A stretch of DNA of 10,101 bases from Desulfobacteria bacterium (GCA_030145035.1 JAQYWL010000285.1:1-10101), one strand, 5' to 3'. Positions 1 to 7,073 are shown, counted from the first letter of the stretch. Translations and numbers: made by a program. The notes: generated by a model from the sequence alone, not told the origin.

Positions 1-86
1 CCCCTATGGGGAAATTAACAGTTAACAACCACCCCTAAAAAGGGTCTATTAGCCTCTCGCAGAGCGCGCAGAGTTCACAAAGTCTA

Positions 87-123
87 TTTGATCTGAATTC
101 CTGAGAGGGGAATTCAGATCAAA
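87..123. repeat. Perfect 15-bp stem-loop, long hairpin of the left half
   Basis: TTTGATCTGAATTCC (87-101) pairs perfectly with GGAATTCAGATCAAA (109-123) around the loop TGAGAGG (102-108). No T-run follows on either side, so it is not a typical intrinsic terminator. It is the counterpart of the hairpin at 232-266. Confidence 0.85.
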
Positions 124-129
124 CTGCCA

Positions 130-145
130 TCCCGCTCACGCGGGA
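130..145. repeat. Short GC hairpin of the left half
   Basis: TCCCGC (130-135) pairs with GCGGGA (140-145) around a TCAC loop. GACAT (144-148) overlaps its end. It matches the hairpin at 208-224 read on the other strand. Confidence 0.7.
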
Positions 146-207
146 CATGTTCTCTGAGCCAAATGTTTACGTCGCTGACCAATGATGACATGCCCCAGGT
201 TAAAGAT

Positions 208-224
208 GTCCGCGTCAGGCGGAC
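208..224. repeat. Short GC hairpin of the right half
   Basis: GTCCGC (208-213) pairs with GCGGAC (219-224) around GTCAG. Compared with the 130-145 hairpin read in inverted orientation, the two outer base pairs are different but still complementary (T-A and C-G became G-C and T-A). Confidence 0.7.
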
Positions 225-231
225 TGAGCGT

Positions 232-266
232 TTTGTCTGATTTTTCCCCTCAAAAAATCAGACAAA
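232..266. repeat. 14-bp stem-loop, long hairpin of the right half
   Basis: TTTGTCTGATTTTT (232-245) pairs with AAAAATCAGACAAA (253-266) around the loop CCCCTCA. On the minus strand the loop reads TGAGGGG, close to the TGAGAGG loop of the 87-123 hairpin, and the stem is a variant of the same sequence. Confidence 0.8.
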
Positions 267-346
267 GTATTTGTCTCTGAGACCTCTGTGGACTCGAGCG
301 ACCGAAGGGAGCGGGCGAGAGAATCCCGTGATCGGTTAGAAAACAG

Positions 347-1261
347 ATGACTGGTCAATCATGTTGGCATTATATCGCCAGAGGGAATCGGCAACGACCC
401 CCGCTGATTTTTCTGCACGGATTTATGGGCATATCATCGGATTGGCTGGAAATTGCGAAAAGATTTGAAAGTGAGTATTATTGCATCCTGCCGGATCTTC
501 CGGGGCATGGAAAGTCGATAATCGGAACCATGGCAGAACCCCTTGATTTTGATTTTGTTGCCCTGGGGCTTGTGAACTTGATGGTGGAATTACATCTGAG
601 ATCTGCGGCTCTGGTTGGATATTCGATGGGTGGAAGAGTGTCGCTTTATACCGCAACAAAATATCCGGAAAGGTTCAAGGCCCTGGTGCTGGAAGGCGTT
701 AACCCGGGTCTCCAGGATGATAAGGAAATAGATGACAGGCTGGTTTTGGATCACCGGATGGCAAGAGAGATGGAAAAGGTGGGTATTGCCCGGTACACGG
801 AGATCTGGTACGAGACAGATCTCTTTAAAACCTTGAGAGAGCATCCGGAAAAGTTGACTAGGATAAAAGCTGCCAGAAAAAATAACGATACGGCCTGGAT
901 GGCAAAGGTGCTTCGTGAACTGAGTGTGGGAAGGCAACCCTCTTTGTGGGATAAACTTGATGCGCTGGATATGCCTGTCTTGTTGATTGCAGGCGACCTG
1001 GACCACAAGTATAGAAATATTGCCTACAAAATGAAAGATTACCTCAAGGATTCTCAAGTGCATTTGATACCTGAAACAGGACATAATACGCACCTGGAGG
1101 CTCCTGAAAAATTCGGGCAGACTCTGGCGGATTTTTTGAAGGAGAAGTACCTAACCCTCATAAACCGGAAATACGAAGCACGAAATCCGAAATCCGAAAC
1201 AAATTCAAATGACCCAACAACTAAATCCAAAACAGAAGGATTAAAGACACTGCGGGTATAG
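347..1261 (+). CDS. menH: MenH-like alpha/beta hydrolase (SHCHC synthase of menaquinone synthesis)
   Basis: The product is an alpha/beta-hydrolase, probably 2-succinyl-6-hydroxy-2,4-cyclohexadiene-1-carboxylate synthase, the cytoplasmic enzyme that eliminates pyruvate from the MenD product. Visible motifs are LIFLHGFMG (residues 20-28), DLPGHGKS (50-57), the nucleophile elbow GYSMGGR with Ser93, GDLDHKY with the likely catalytic Asp219, and TGHNTHLEAP with His246. This order and spacing fit MenH. The following menB supports the role. The body should end near residue 268 (LADFLKEKY); the remaining 35 or so residues come partly from an intergenic repeat and look like a readthrough tail. The ATG at 347 has no clear Shine-Dalgarno sequence, and an in-frame TAG at 336-338 rules out a longer form. 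A related carboxylesterase or meta-cleavage hydrolase is the alternative. Confidence 0.8.
   Translation: MTGQSCWHYIARGNRQRPPLIFLHGFMGISSDWLEIAKRFESEYYCILPDLPGHGKSIIGTMAEPLDFDFVALGLVNLMVELHLRSAALVGYSMGGRVSLYTATKYPERFKALVLEGVNPGLQDDKEIDDRLVLDHRMAREMEKVGIARYTEIWYETDLFKTLREHPEKLTRIKAARKNNDTAWMAKVLRELSVGRQPSLWDKLDALDMPVLLIAGDLDHKYRNIAYKMKDYLKDSQVHLIPETGHNTHLEAPEKFGQTLADFLKEKYLTLINRKYEARNPKSETNSNDPTTKSKTEGLKTLRV
1171..1215 (+). repeat. CGAAATCC-type intergenic repeat, left arm, inside the menH 3' end
   Basis: This stretch carries tandem CGAAATCC units. CGAAATCCGAAACAAAT (1188-1204) has its perfect reverse complement at 1351-1367. In the menH frame it encodes the low-complexity tail ARNPKSETNSND. 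Similar AT-rich CGAAATCC/GGATTTCG repeats are familiar from intergenic DNA of deltaproteobacteria, where they often produce spurious protein ends; that comparison is from memory. Confidence 0.75.
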
Positions 1262-1320
1262 ATTTCCAAAGCCGTCTTAGCCTTTCATAATCAAACTCGA
1301 ATATCCATAACGCGTAAAAA

Positions 1321-1390
1321 CGAATAACGTTTTGAACATTTGATATTCGGATTTGTTTCGGATTTCGATATTCGATATTCGGATTTATTC
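1321..1390 (-). repeat. CGAAATCC-type intergenic repeat, right arm (inverted)
   Basis: On the minus strand this reads as repeated CGAATAT and CGAAATCC units, including the 17-base perfect match to 1188-1204. Together with the left arm it could fold into a stem-loop spanning the menH stop codon and the menH-menB gap. No gene is visible in 1262-1455 apart from this repeat DNA. Confidence 0.75.
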
Positions 1391-1455
1391 ACCAAATACA
1401 AAATGCTTTACCGGACCTGATAGAAATTTTCCTGCAAAAAAAGACGAAATTTATT

Positions 1456-1462
1456 GGTGAGG
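1456..1462 (+). promoter_or_regulatory. Ribosome binding site deciding the menB start
   Basis: GGTGAGG lies 6 bases before the ATG at 1469. This favours that ATG over the TTG at 1454, which would add five residues (MVRYY) and would place the binding site inside the coding region. Confidence 0.65.
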
Positions 1463-1468
1463 TACTAT

Positions 1469-2290
1469 ATGAGCATCGTTAACTGGACCAAAGCACGAGA
1501 GTTTGAAGAGATTGAGTACGAAAAGGCAGAGGGCATCGCAAAGATTACCATAAACCGTCCCCATGCGCGAAATGCCTTCCGGCCTTTAACGATTAAGGAA
1601 ATGCAGCTTGCCTTTGAGGACGCCCGCGAAGATTCGAATATCGGGGTGATTATCCTGACAGGAAAGGGGAAAGAGGCCTTCTGCTCGGGTGGTGACCAGA
1701 AAGTACGTGGAGATTCCGGGTATAAGGATGGCACGGGTGTTCACCGGCTGAATGCTTTAGACCTCCAGAGACAGATCAGAACCATGCCAAAGCCTGTGAT
1801 TGCCATGGTTGCCGGATATGCGGTTGGCGGGGGGAATGTTTTGCAGATGCTGTGTGATTTGACCATTGCGGCAGATAATGCCGTTTTCGGCCAGACCGGG
1901 CCCAGAGTAGGGTCTTTTGACGGCGGTTATGGTTCCAGCTATATGGCCAGAATAGTCGGTCAAAAAAAGGCGAGGGAGATCTGGTTCTTGTGTCGGCAAT
2001 ACAATGCCCGGCAGGCCCTGGAAATGGGCCTGATCAATCATGTGGTTCCCTATGAAAAATTGGAAGAGGAAACAATAAAATGGTGTAAGGAAATATTGAT
2101 GAACAGTCCAATGGCCATAAGATGCCTCAAAGCGGCAATGAATGCGGATTGCGATGGTCAGGCCGGGCTTCAGGAATTGGCAGGCAATGCCACCATGCTG
2201 TTCTATATGACAGACGAAGGCCAGGAGGGCCGCAATGCCTTCTTGGAAAAAAGAAAGCCCGACTTTTCCAAATTCACCAGGAATCCTTAA
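1469..2290 (+). CDS. menB: 1,4-dihydroxy-2-naphthoyl-CoA synthase
   Basis: MenB is a crotonase-fold enzyme that closes the second ring of the naphthoquinone by an intramolecular Claisen (Dieckmann) condensation of o-succinylbenzoyl-CoA. The 273-residue product follows E. coli MenB closely over nearly its whole length. Landmarks are ITINRP (27-31), AFCSGGDQKVRG (70-81), the oxyanion-hole region GYAVGGGNV (116-124), GQTGPRVGSFDGGYG (141-155), QKKAREIWFLCRQY, and the conserved C-terminus ending PDFSKFTRNP. The glycine in QTGP, where the M. tuberculosis type has an aspartate, marks a type I enzyme expected to need bicarbonate as the catalytic base. The gene follows menH on the same strand, but no other men gene is in the window. 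The start at 1469 was chosen for its ribosome binding site. Confidence 0.95.
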   Translation: MSIVNWTKAREFEEIEYEKAEGIAKITINRPHARNAFRPLTIKEMQLAFEDAREDSNIGVIILTGKGKEAFCSGGDQKVRGDSGYKDGTGVHRLNALDLQRQIRTMPKPVIAMVAGYAVGGGNVLQMLCDLTIAADNAVFGQTGPRVGSFDGGYGSSYMARIVGQKKAREIWFLCRQYNARQALEMGLINHVVPYEKLEEETIKWCKEILMNSPMAIRCLKAAMNADCDGQAGLQELAGNATMLFYMTDEGQEGRNAFLEKRKPDFSKFTRNP

Positions 2291-2392
2291 CTCGCTCTAT
2301 TATTGCTTTATTTATAAAGAATATTAGCTTAATGCAAAGTTTCCGTTAATATGATTTTGAACCCAAAAATCCACTAAAGGTACGGAGGATTC

Positions 2393-2470
2393 ATGATGAT
2401 CATCGGCGTGCCAAAAGAGATTAAAGATAACGAGTACCGCGTGGGTATAACGCCAGGAGGAGTCCGCTAA
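2393..2470 (+). pseudogene. ald: Truncated alanine dehydrogenase gene, N-terminal stub
   Basis: A GGAGG Shine-Dalgarno (2384-2388) precedes ATG codons at 2393 and 2396. The reading frame gives MIIGVPKEIKDNEYRVGITP followed by GGVR and then TAA (2468-2470). MIIGVPKEIKxxExRV(A/G)xTPxGV is the standard start of NAD-dependent alanine dehydrogenase, a protein of about 370 residues, so only about 6% remains. Homology runs to within a codon or two of the stop, so the breakpoint is at about 2465-2467. The last bases overlap the stop codon of the convergent gene. The initiation region is intact, so a 24-25 residue peptide could still be made. Confidence 0.8.
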
Positions 2471-3819
2471 GCCCTACCGTGTGATTTAAAGTGTTGATAG
2501 GCCTGGTACATAAATGTTCTTAAGGCCGCCTCCCTCCCGGGTTGAAACGAGCCATCATATGAGACATCAATGTAGGGGGTATTTAGCCTGGCCATTAATG
2601 GCTTGGCAATGGAGGAGGTAACATTGCTCGGCATGCAGGTAAAGGGGAATATGTTTACAATCCCGTTGTATCCCATGTGGGCATACTCTAAGGCTGTTGA
2701 GATACTAAGACATGCCTCAGTCCCAACCTCAAAGGAGAAGGTATTGTTCTTTCTTAATACCTTGTCCAGATGGCCTATCTTGTGGTCTTTCTCAATATCG
2801 ATATAATTCCGGGCCATTCGGTAAGCCTTTGTCTGTTGCCTGTACTGATGGAAGAGGGTGAGATTGTATTTCAGATACCTTAAGAGAGATTCCTTTATCT
2901 CTTTTAACCTAAATTTTTTGAGGTTTAACCTTATGGCAATCTTGGCCAATCTTACCTGATCATAGGTTGTATAGTTTACCCATTCAGCGATGGAGGCGTT
3001 AATTGCCTCGGCACCAAATTTTTCAAGTGTTCTGATGGTATCTTGATTAGATTTAAGGTGTGACCTAACATAGATTTCTCCCACCACACCTATGAGGGGT
3101 TTTTGGGGAATATCGGGGTCAATAATCCCTTTCCCTTCCCGAACAATTTCTACTAAATCGTTAAGAATACCAGAGAGAGATTTTTCGCATGAATGTTTAG
3201 AAAACGATTCGGTCATTCGCCCCATTGTCTCATCAATAAACTTGTCGGCCATTCCTTCCGCTCTCTCATATGGTCTAATCTTCCACAACAGCCTGTCCAG
3301 TATATCACCTACGACCATGGAAAGATAAGCCGCTTTCCTAAAATCTCGCATCTTTTCTTTTGGTATCAATCCGTCCAGTGAATAGGCATCCTCTGAGCTC
3401 AGAGAGGCAATCTTCACCCTGTCTAAATCCGGGAAGGTATCAAGGACTATCCTGTGATACTTATTATACATACCAAACCTGCAGGGACCATCGGACTCCG
3501 GCATAAAATACACATAGTTCTCAGGATTAAACCTATTTCCAAGTCTCTCTCTTTCCTTTTTCATGAATAGAAGTATATCCCCAAGGGTTACAACACATGG
3601 AAAGCACTCCTTGCCGGACGTGAATTCTTTTCCCAGATCAAGACCTTCATATGTCTCCATAACAGAGGCATTTATTCCAAAACTGCGGAAGACCCCTGCC
3701 AAAAGATGAGCCCCGATCCTGTTCATCTCCGGAATCAGGAATCTCTTTCCTTGAACGTTAAACTGTCCAACCCTCTCTGATATGACCCTAAACGTGTCTA
3801 ATTGATATACTTTTTTCAT
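2467..3819 (-). CDS. HgdB/BcrB-like iron-sulfur protein (COG3581-type, 2-hydroxyacyl-CoA dehydratase related)
   Basis: This 450-residue protein resembles the C-terminal part of large CoA-substrate-specific enzyme activases, a module related to 2-hydroxyacyl-CoA dehydratase and benzoyl-CoA reductase subunits that bind [4Fe-4S] clusters. Cysteine-bearing motifs are GKECFPC (69-75), GPCRFG (111-116), GTEACLS and FPFTCMPSNV near the C-terminus; FLIPEMNRIGAH (27-38) opens the domain. The protein probably receives electrons from, or works in a complex with, the activase encoded just upstream. I chose the ATG at 3819 because it lies 4 bases after that gene's stop, as in translational coupling. A TTG at 3873 would add 18 residues in an overlap; neither start has a good Shine-Dalgarno. 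The stop codon lies at a rearrangement junction with the ald stub, so the native end may be slightly altered. The substrate is unknown. Confidence 0.8.
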   Translation of the reverse strand: MKKVYQLDTFRVISERVGQFNVQGKRFLIPEMNRIGAHLLAGVFRSFGINASVMETYEGLDLGKEFTSGKECFPCVVTLGDILLFMKKERERLGNRFNPENYVYFMPESDGPCRFGMYNKYHRIVLDTFPDLDRVKIASLSSEDAYSLDGLIPKEKMRDFRKAAYLSMVVGDILDRLLWKIRPYERAEGMADKFIDETMGRMTESFSKHSCEKSLSGILNDLVEIVREGKGIIDPDIPQKPLIGVVGEIYVRSHLKSNQDTIRTLEKFGAEAINASIAEWVNYTTYDQVRLAKIAIRLNLKKFRLKEIKESLLRYLKYNLTLFHQYRQQTKAYRMARNYIDIEKDHKIGHLDKVLRKNNTFSFEVGTEACLSISTALEYAHMGYNGIVNIFPFTCMPSNVTSSIAKPLMARLNTPYIDVSYDGSFQPGREAALRTFMYQAYQHFKSHGRA

Positions 3820-3823
3820 TTTT

Positions 3824-6800
3824 TTAAGATGCGACAGCAGTGAATTTTGTGGTTTGAGCTTGTACAGCTTCAATTTTCTGTACAGATTGTATTACGTTTT
3901 TGAATGCTTCGAGCCTTGTCATAGCACCTGCCACGGCAGTGTGTTCATCCAATTCCAGGATGAGATAAGGCTTGTCTCCCATTATATATTTAAAAAAGTG
4001 CTCGTTAAAAGAATCCGGGCCACAGCTGAAGTTGGTCAGATGGAGACCAAAGAAGTCCGGGGTATTCTTTATTAGCTTGGCGGCCTTTAATATCCGGGCG
4101 CCCATGGCCCAATACATCTTCGGGAAATCAGATAGATCAATATCTCTGAGATCAAAAAAGTCCATGGGCAGCGCTGTTATGCCTATTTTGGACAGATTCT
4201 GTCCAAGTCTAAGATTCAACTTCTCATCATAGAGGTTATATGGTCTACCGGTAACAACAATTAGGGGTTGGTTATCTCCCAGGGAAGAAGTGATTTCAGC
4301 ACCTTTTTTATACATCTCGTTTTCAAAGTCCTGCTGCCTAGTAATTGCCACATCTAATGCCTCTTTGATCTTATTCAGACTTACCCCTAAAGTCTTGCCG
4401 ATCTGTTCATGTAATTCCACGCTTAATAGATCCGGGTCATATTTGAGGTGGACAGTAAGATTTAGGGTCTCGCTATCCTTTAGCTCCAATGCCGCCTTTA
4501 GCATATACTGATTTCCTTGAACCAGGGGGCAATAATAACTGTTTTTCTCTTCATCTTTAGAGGGAAGATTAATTATATTTGGGAGAAATAGGTATCGAGT
4601 ATTGCCTACTAAATCTATGACATGACCATGCGAGACCTTAACCGGATAACATGTCTCGGTTGTCATTGATTCAATACCCAATTTTGAGATACGATTATTA
4701 GTTTTTGGTGTTAATACAAGCCTAAGTCCCAGTTGATCAAAAAAGCTTGCCCAGAAAAGGGCCATCTGCTGGTTATATAATGCCCTCTGCATCCCAACGG
4801 TCGGCCTCCCATCGATTTTGAAGATGGCTCTGCTATCCCCCTTATCACCCTTCTTCAAATCTCCCAGATCGTAGTAAAGACCTTTGAGATGTCTTTGCCA
4901 GATAGCATCTCTCAATTTAAAATAATCCTCCTTTTTTTCGCTGTAATGGCCCCTTATTTCATACCTGCCACACTCCCCTCCCCATATACTCTTTCTGCCA
5001 CTAAAGTTATATACCTTCAATTTGCATTCGTTATGGCACAGTCGGTCTGCATGGCATATTGTCTCTTTGTAATCGAGTTTGTCATTGATTGCCGCATCGA
5101 GCCCCCTGAAAGAAGATGCCTCTCTATTTTCTTTCTCCATCTTTTCCTGTACACTGATAGCAGCCCCAAAGCCGCCGAGCACCTCCCTGTGTTTGGGTAT
5201 TAAAAGACCCTTTTCGAGTACCGCCTCAAACGCGGCTACTATCGCCCTGTTTAGAGAAGGACCGCCCAGGAACATTATCCTGTTGCCTATCTTTTTGTTT
5301 CCAACTACTCTATACAGGTAGTTATAAACAATGGCATAACAAAGGCCGGCGATAAGATCATTTTTTTGTCCACCTTTTTGCGCATAAGATACAAGATCAG
5401 ATTCCATAAAGACAGTGCATCTTTCGGTCAATTTGATAGGATTTTCTGACGATAGGCCTATGTCCTGGAATTCTTCAACAATGTTTATTCCATTCTTATT
5501 TGCCAGCTCATGCAGAAAGCTCCCTGTTCCGGCTGCACACACCTTGTTCATGTCAAAGTCAAGTGGATAGGTATTGGAAATAGAGATGTACTTACTATCC
5601 TGTCCCCCTATCTCAAAAATGGTATCTATTGCAGGGTCAATTTCAACAGCGCCCCGTGCATGAGCAGTTATCTCGTCGATAATAAGGTCTGCATTAAGGA
5701 AATCACCAACCACCATTCTTCCTGAACCTGTAGTTGCTACCCCTTTGATATCTATCCGGTTTCCGAATCTATCGCTTAATGTCGTCAAAAGATTCTGGGT
5801 TACTTCAATAGGTTTGCCCATTGTCTGGCGATACTCCTTATCTATAATTTCTCTATCTTCATTGATAAGGGCATATTTGGTAGTTGTCGAACCTATATCG
5901 ATCCCCAAAAATACAGGAATCTGTCCCATGGCCTTGGGCTGTGTTTTTACCTGATTATCTGCTGGAAAGTCTGTCTTGATCAGTTGCAATCTCGGTGCTG
6001 CTGAAAATGAAAACGATCCCTTTTTTGCCATGGATTCAAGTTCATTCAGATCAGGCTTAGTGACTATATCTAACTCTTTGGCCTGAAGAGCAACCCCTAA
6101 GGCACCAACAGAGGTAAAATGTTCGGGAACAATGAGTTCGGGAAAATGATCTTTGAAGGCCTTCACCTGAAGCTCGTTAGCTGCTAAACCACCAATAAAG
6201 ATTATATCTTTGGGTAGCACCCGGTTAGAGACAATGGTGCTTAAGTAGTTGGACGCATTTCCAACATGTAGACCGGTAATGATATCAGCGAGTTTTTCAC
6301 CCTTATTCTGGAGGTGGATCATATCTGACTTGGTAAAGACCGTGCATCGACAGGCTACCCTTGAAGGGTTTTTACTTTTAAGGCCCAGTCTAATAAAATC
6401 TTTTAGGATCTTACTAATATGAGCCTCTGATACATCCATCTCTTTCCCGTATATAGATGATGCCAATCTTTCTGCCTGTTGCTCAATAAAGGATCCTGTA
6501 CCAGAGGCACAGGGACCATTTGTGTTGAAATCATCAAGTTCCCAGTTGCCCCCGTGATGACTGAGAATATATAAGGCAGTATCCTGTCCACCCATGCTGA
6601 TGATTGTCCTTACGTCTGATTGTAAGAACACGGAACCAAGGATCTGAGCAATAGATTCAAACTCATAAAATCCACCTATCCTGTCACTTATTATTCTTCC
6701 ATGATTTCCAGTAAAGGCCAGTGCCCTTATTTTTTCAAAGGCAAAACGGCCATACAGCTCATTGATGATCTCAAAGACAGATGCCTCCACCCTGCCAAAA

Positions 6801-6904
6801 TGTCTCTTGTAAGGGGATTCGTAAACTAATTCTCCATTGTTATTGATCACAACGGCGTTTACGCTTACAGAACCGGCGTCAATTCCAATATGATAATTTT
6901 CCAT
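3824..6904 (-). CDS. Double-ASKHA CoA-dehydratase-type activase (BcrAD/BadFG family, with DUF2229/COG3580 region)
   Basis: This 1026-residue cytoplasmic protein has two ATPase domains of the activase type that couples ATP hydrolysis to electron transfer through a [4Fe-4S] cluster. Domain 1: IGIDAGS (6-12), GGQD (105-108), NGPCASGTGS with Cys132, RCTVF (186-190), GGLAAN (238-243). Domain 2: LGIDIGSTTTK (333-343), GGQDSKYIS (433-441), CAAGTGS with Cys456, ERCTVF (495-499), FLGG (545-548). A cysteine cluster follows (617, 623, 627, 645), then a DUF2229-like region from about 698 with TETCYPVK (749-756) and YYCPLVQG (790-797). Homologues are often about 1400 residues because the next gene's domain is fused on. 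The ATG at 6904 was chosen over 6940 because AAAAGGGA (6918-6911) sits 6 bases before it and the IGIDAGS motif follows directly. It is the first gene of a two-gene operon. The substrate enzyme is not identifiable. Confidence 0.88.
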   Translation of the reverse strand: MENYHIGIDAGSVSVNAVVINNNGELVYESPYKRHFGRVEASVFEIINELYGRFAFEKIRALAFTGNHGRIISDRIGGFYEFESIAQILGSVFLQSDVRTIISMGGQDTALYILSHHGGNWELDDFNTNGPCASGTGSFIEQQAERLASSIYGKEMDVSEAHISKILKDFIRLGLKSKNPSRVACRCTVFTKSDMIHLQNKGEKLADIITGLHVGNASNYLSTIVSNRVLPKDIIFIGGLAANELQVKAFKDHFPELIVPEHFTSVGALGVALQAKELDIVTKPDLNELESMAKKGSFSFSAAPRLQLIKTDFPADNQVKTQPKAMGQIPVFLGIDIGSTTTKYALINEDREIIDKEYRQTMGKPIEVTQNLLTTLSDRFGNRIDIKGVATTGSGRMVVGDFLNADLIIDEITAHARGAVEIDPAIDTIFEIGGQDSKYISISNTYPLDFDMNKVCAAGTGSFLHELANKNGINIVEEFQDIGLSSENPIKLTERCTVFMESDLVSYAQKGGQKNDLIAGLCYAIVYNYLYRVVGNKKIGNRIMFLGGPSLNRAIVAAFEAVLEKGLLIPKHREVLGGFGAAISVQEKMEKENREASSFRGLDAAINDKLDYKETICHADRLCHNECKLKVYNFSGRKSIWGGECGRYEIRGHYSEKKEDYFKLRDAIWQRHLKGLYYDLGDLKKGDKGDSRAIFKIDGRPTVGMQRALYNQQMALFWASFFDQLGLRLVLTPKTNNRISKLGIESMTTETCYPVKVSHGHVIDLVGNTRYLFLPNIINLPSKDEEKNSYYCPLVQGNQYMLKAALELKDSETLNLTVHLKYDPDLLSVELHEQIGKTLGVSLNKIKEALDVAITRQQDFENEMYKKGAEITSSLGDNQPLIVVTGRPYNLYDEKLNLRLGQNLSKIGITALPMDFFDLRDIDLSDFPKMYWAMGARILKAAKLIKNTPDFFGLHLTNFSCGPDSFNEHFFKYIMGDKPYLILELDEHTAVAGAMTRLEAFKNVIQSVQKIEAVQAQTTKFTAVAS

Positions 6905-6910
6905 AACTGA

Positions 6911-6918
6911 TCCCTTTT
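6911..6918 (-). promoter_or_regulatory. Ribosome binding site deciding the activase start
   Basis: On the minus strand AAAAGGGA lies 6 bases before the ATG at 6904. The alternative ATG at 6940 has no such sequence upstream. Confidence 0.5.
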
Positions 6919-7060
6919 CCACTTTTTCCTTATTATTCATTGGTAACCGTTCACGGGATGGCGTGTTTCTTGGAACGGCTTGGCGGAAACCCTTCGTTTT
7001 TCCCCAGTTTTACTGATACTGATACAGACCATGATGGATTTTAGTCGACCTACATAGCAC

Positions 7061-7073
7061 GGAACGTTCGTTC
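7061..7073. promoter_or_regulatory. Operator-like palindrome upstream of the activase operon
   Basis: GGAACGTTCGTTC contains the perfect palindrome GAACGTTC (7062-7069) and overlapping half-sites GAACG and CGTTC. It lies about 155 bases upstream of the activase start. Palindromes of this type are typical of TetR-family operators, but no regulator gene is in the window and I found no well-spaced sigma70 promoter beside it. The assignment is an inference from shape and position. Confidence 0.3.

Larger units (their letters stand above)
56..292. repeat. Large imperfect inverted repeat with nested hairpins (REP/MITE-like element)
   Basis: The left half (about 56-149) and the right half (about 195-292) are inverted copies of each other. 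Read from the outside inwards, each half has a CAGAG-rich end (CGCAGAGCGCGCAGAG on the left; CCACAGAGGTCTCAGAG on the minus strand of the right), a long hairpin with a 7-base loop, and a short GC hairpin followed by GACAT. The middle, about 150-195, is unpaired. No open reading frame fits the region. The build resembles REPIN or BIME elements, or a small non-autonomous transposable element, but I do not recognise the family. It ends about 55 bases before menH and may have displaced the gene's original upstream context. Confidence 0.75.

Noticed and set aside
87..123. Intrinsic terminator
   Set aside because: The stem is long and perfect but no T-run follows on either strand.
590..1093. Minus-strand gene of 167 residues opposite menH
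   Set aside because: It lies fully antisense to a gene with clear catalytic motifs and shows no protein-family character.
3817..3891. Programmed ribosomal frameshift joining the two activase genes
   Set aside because: The A-rich run begins in the stop codon of the upstream frame, and no X-XXY-YYZ heptamer lies in the correct phase before it. Stop-restart coupling explains the layout more simply.
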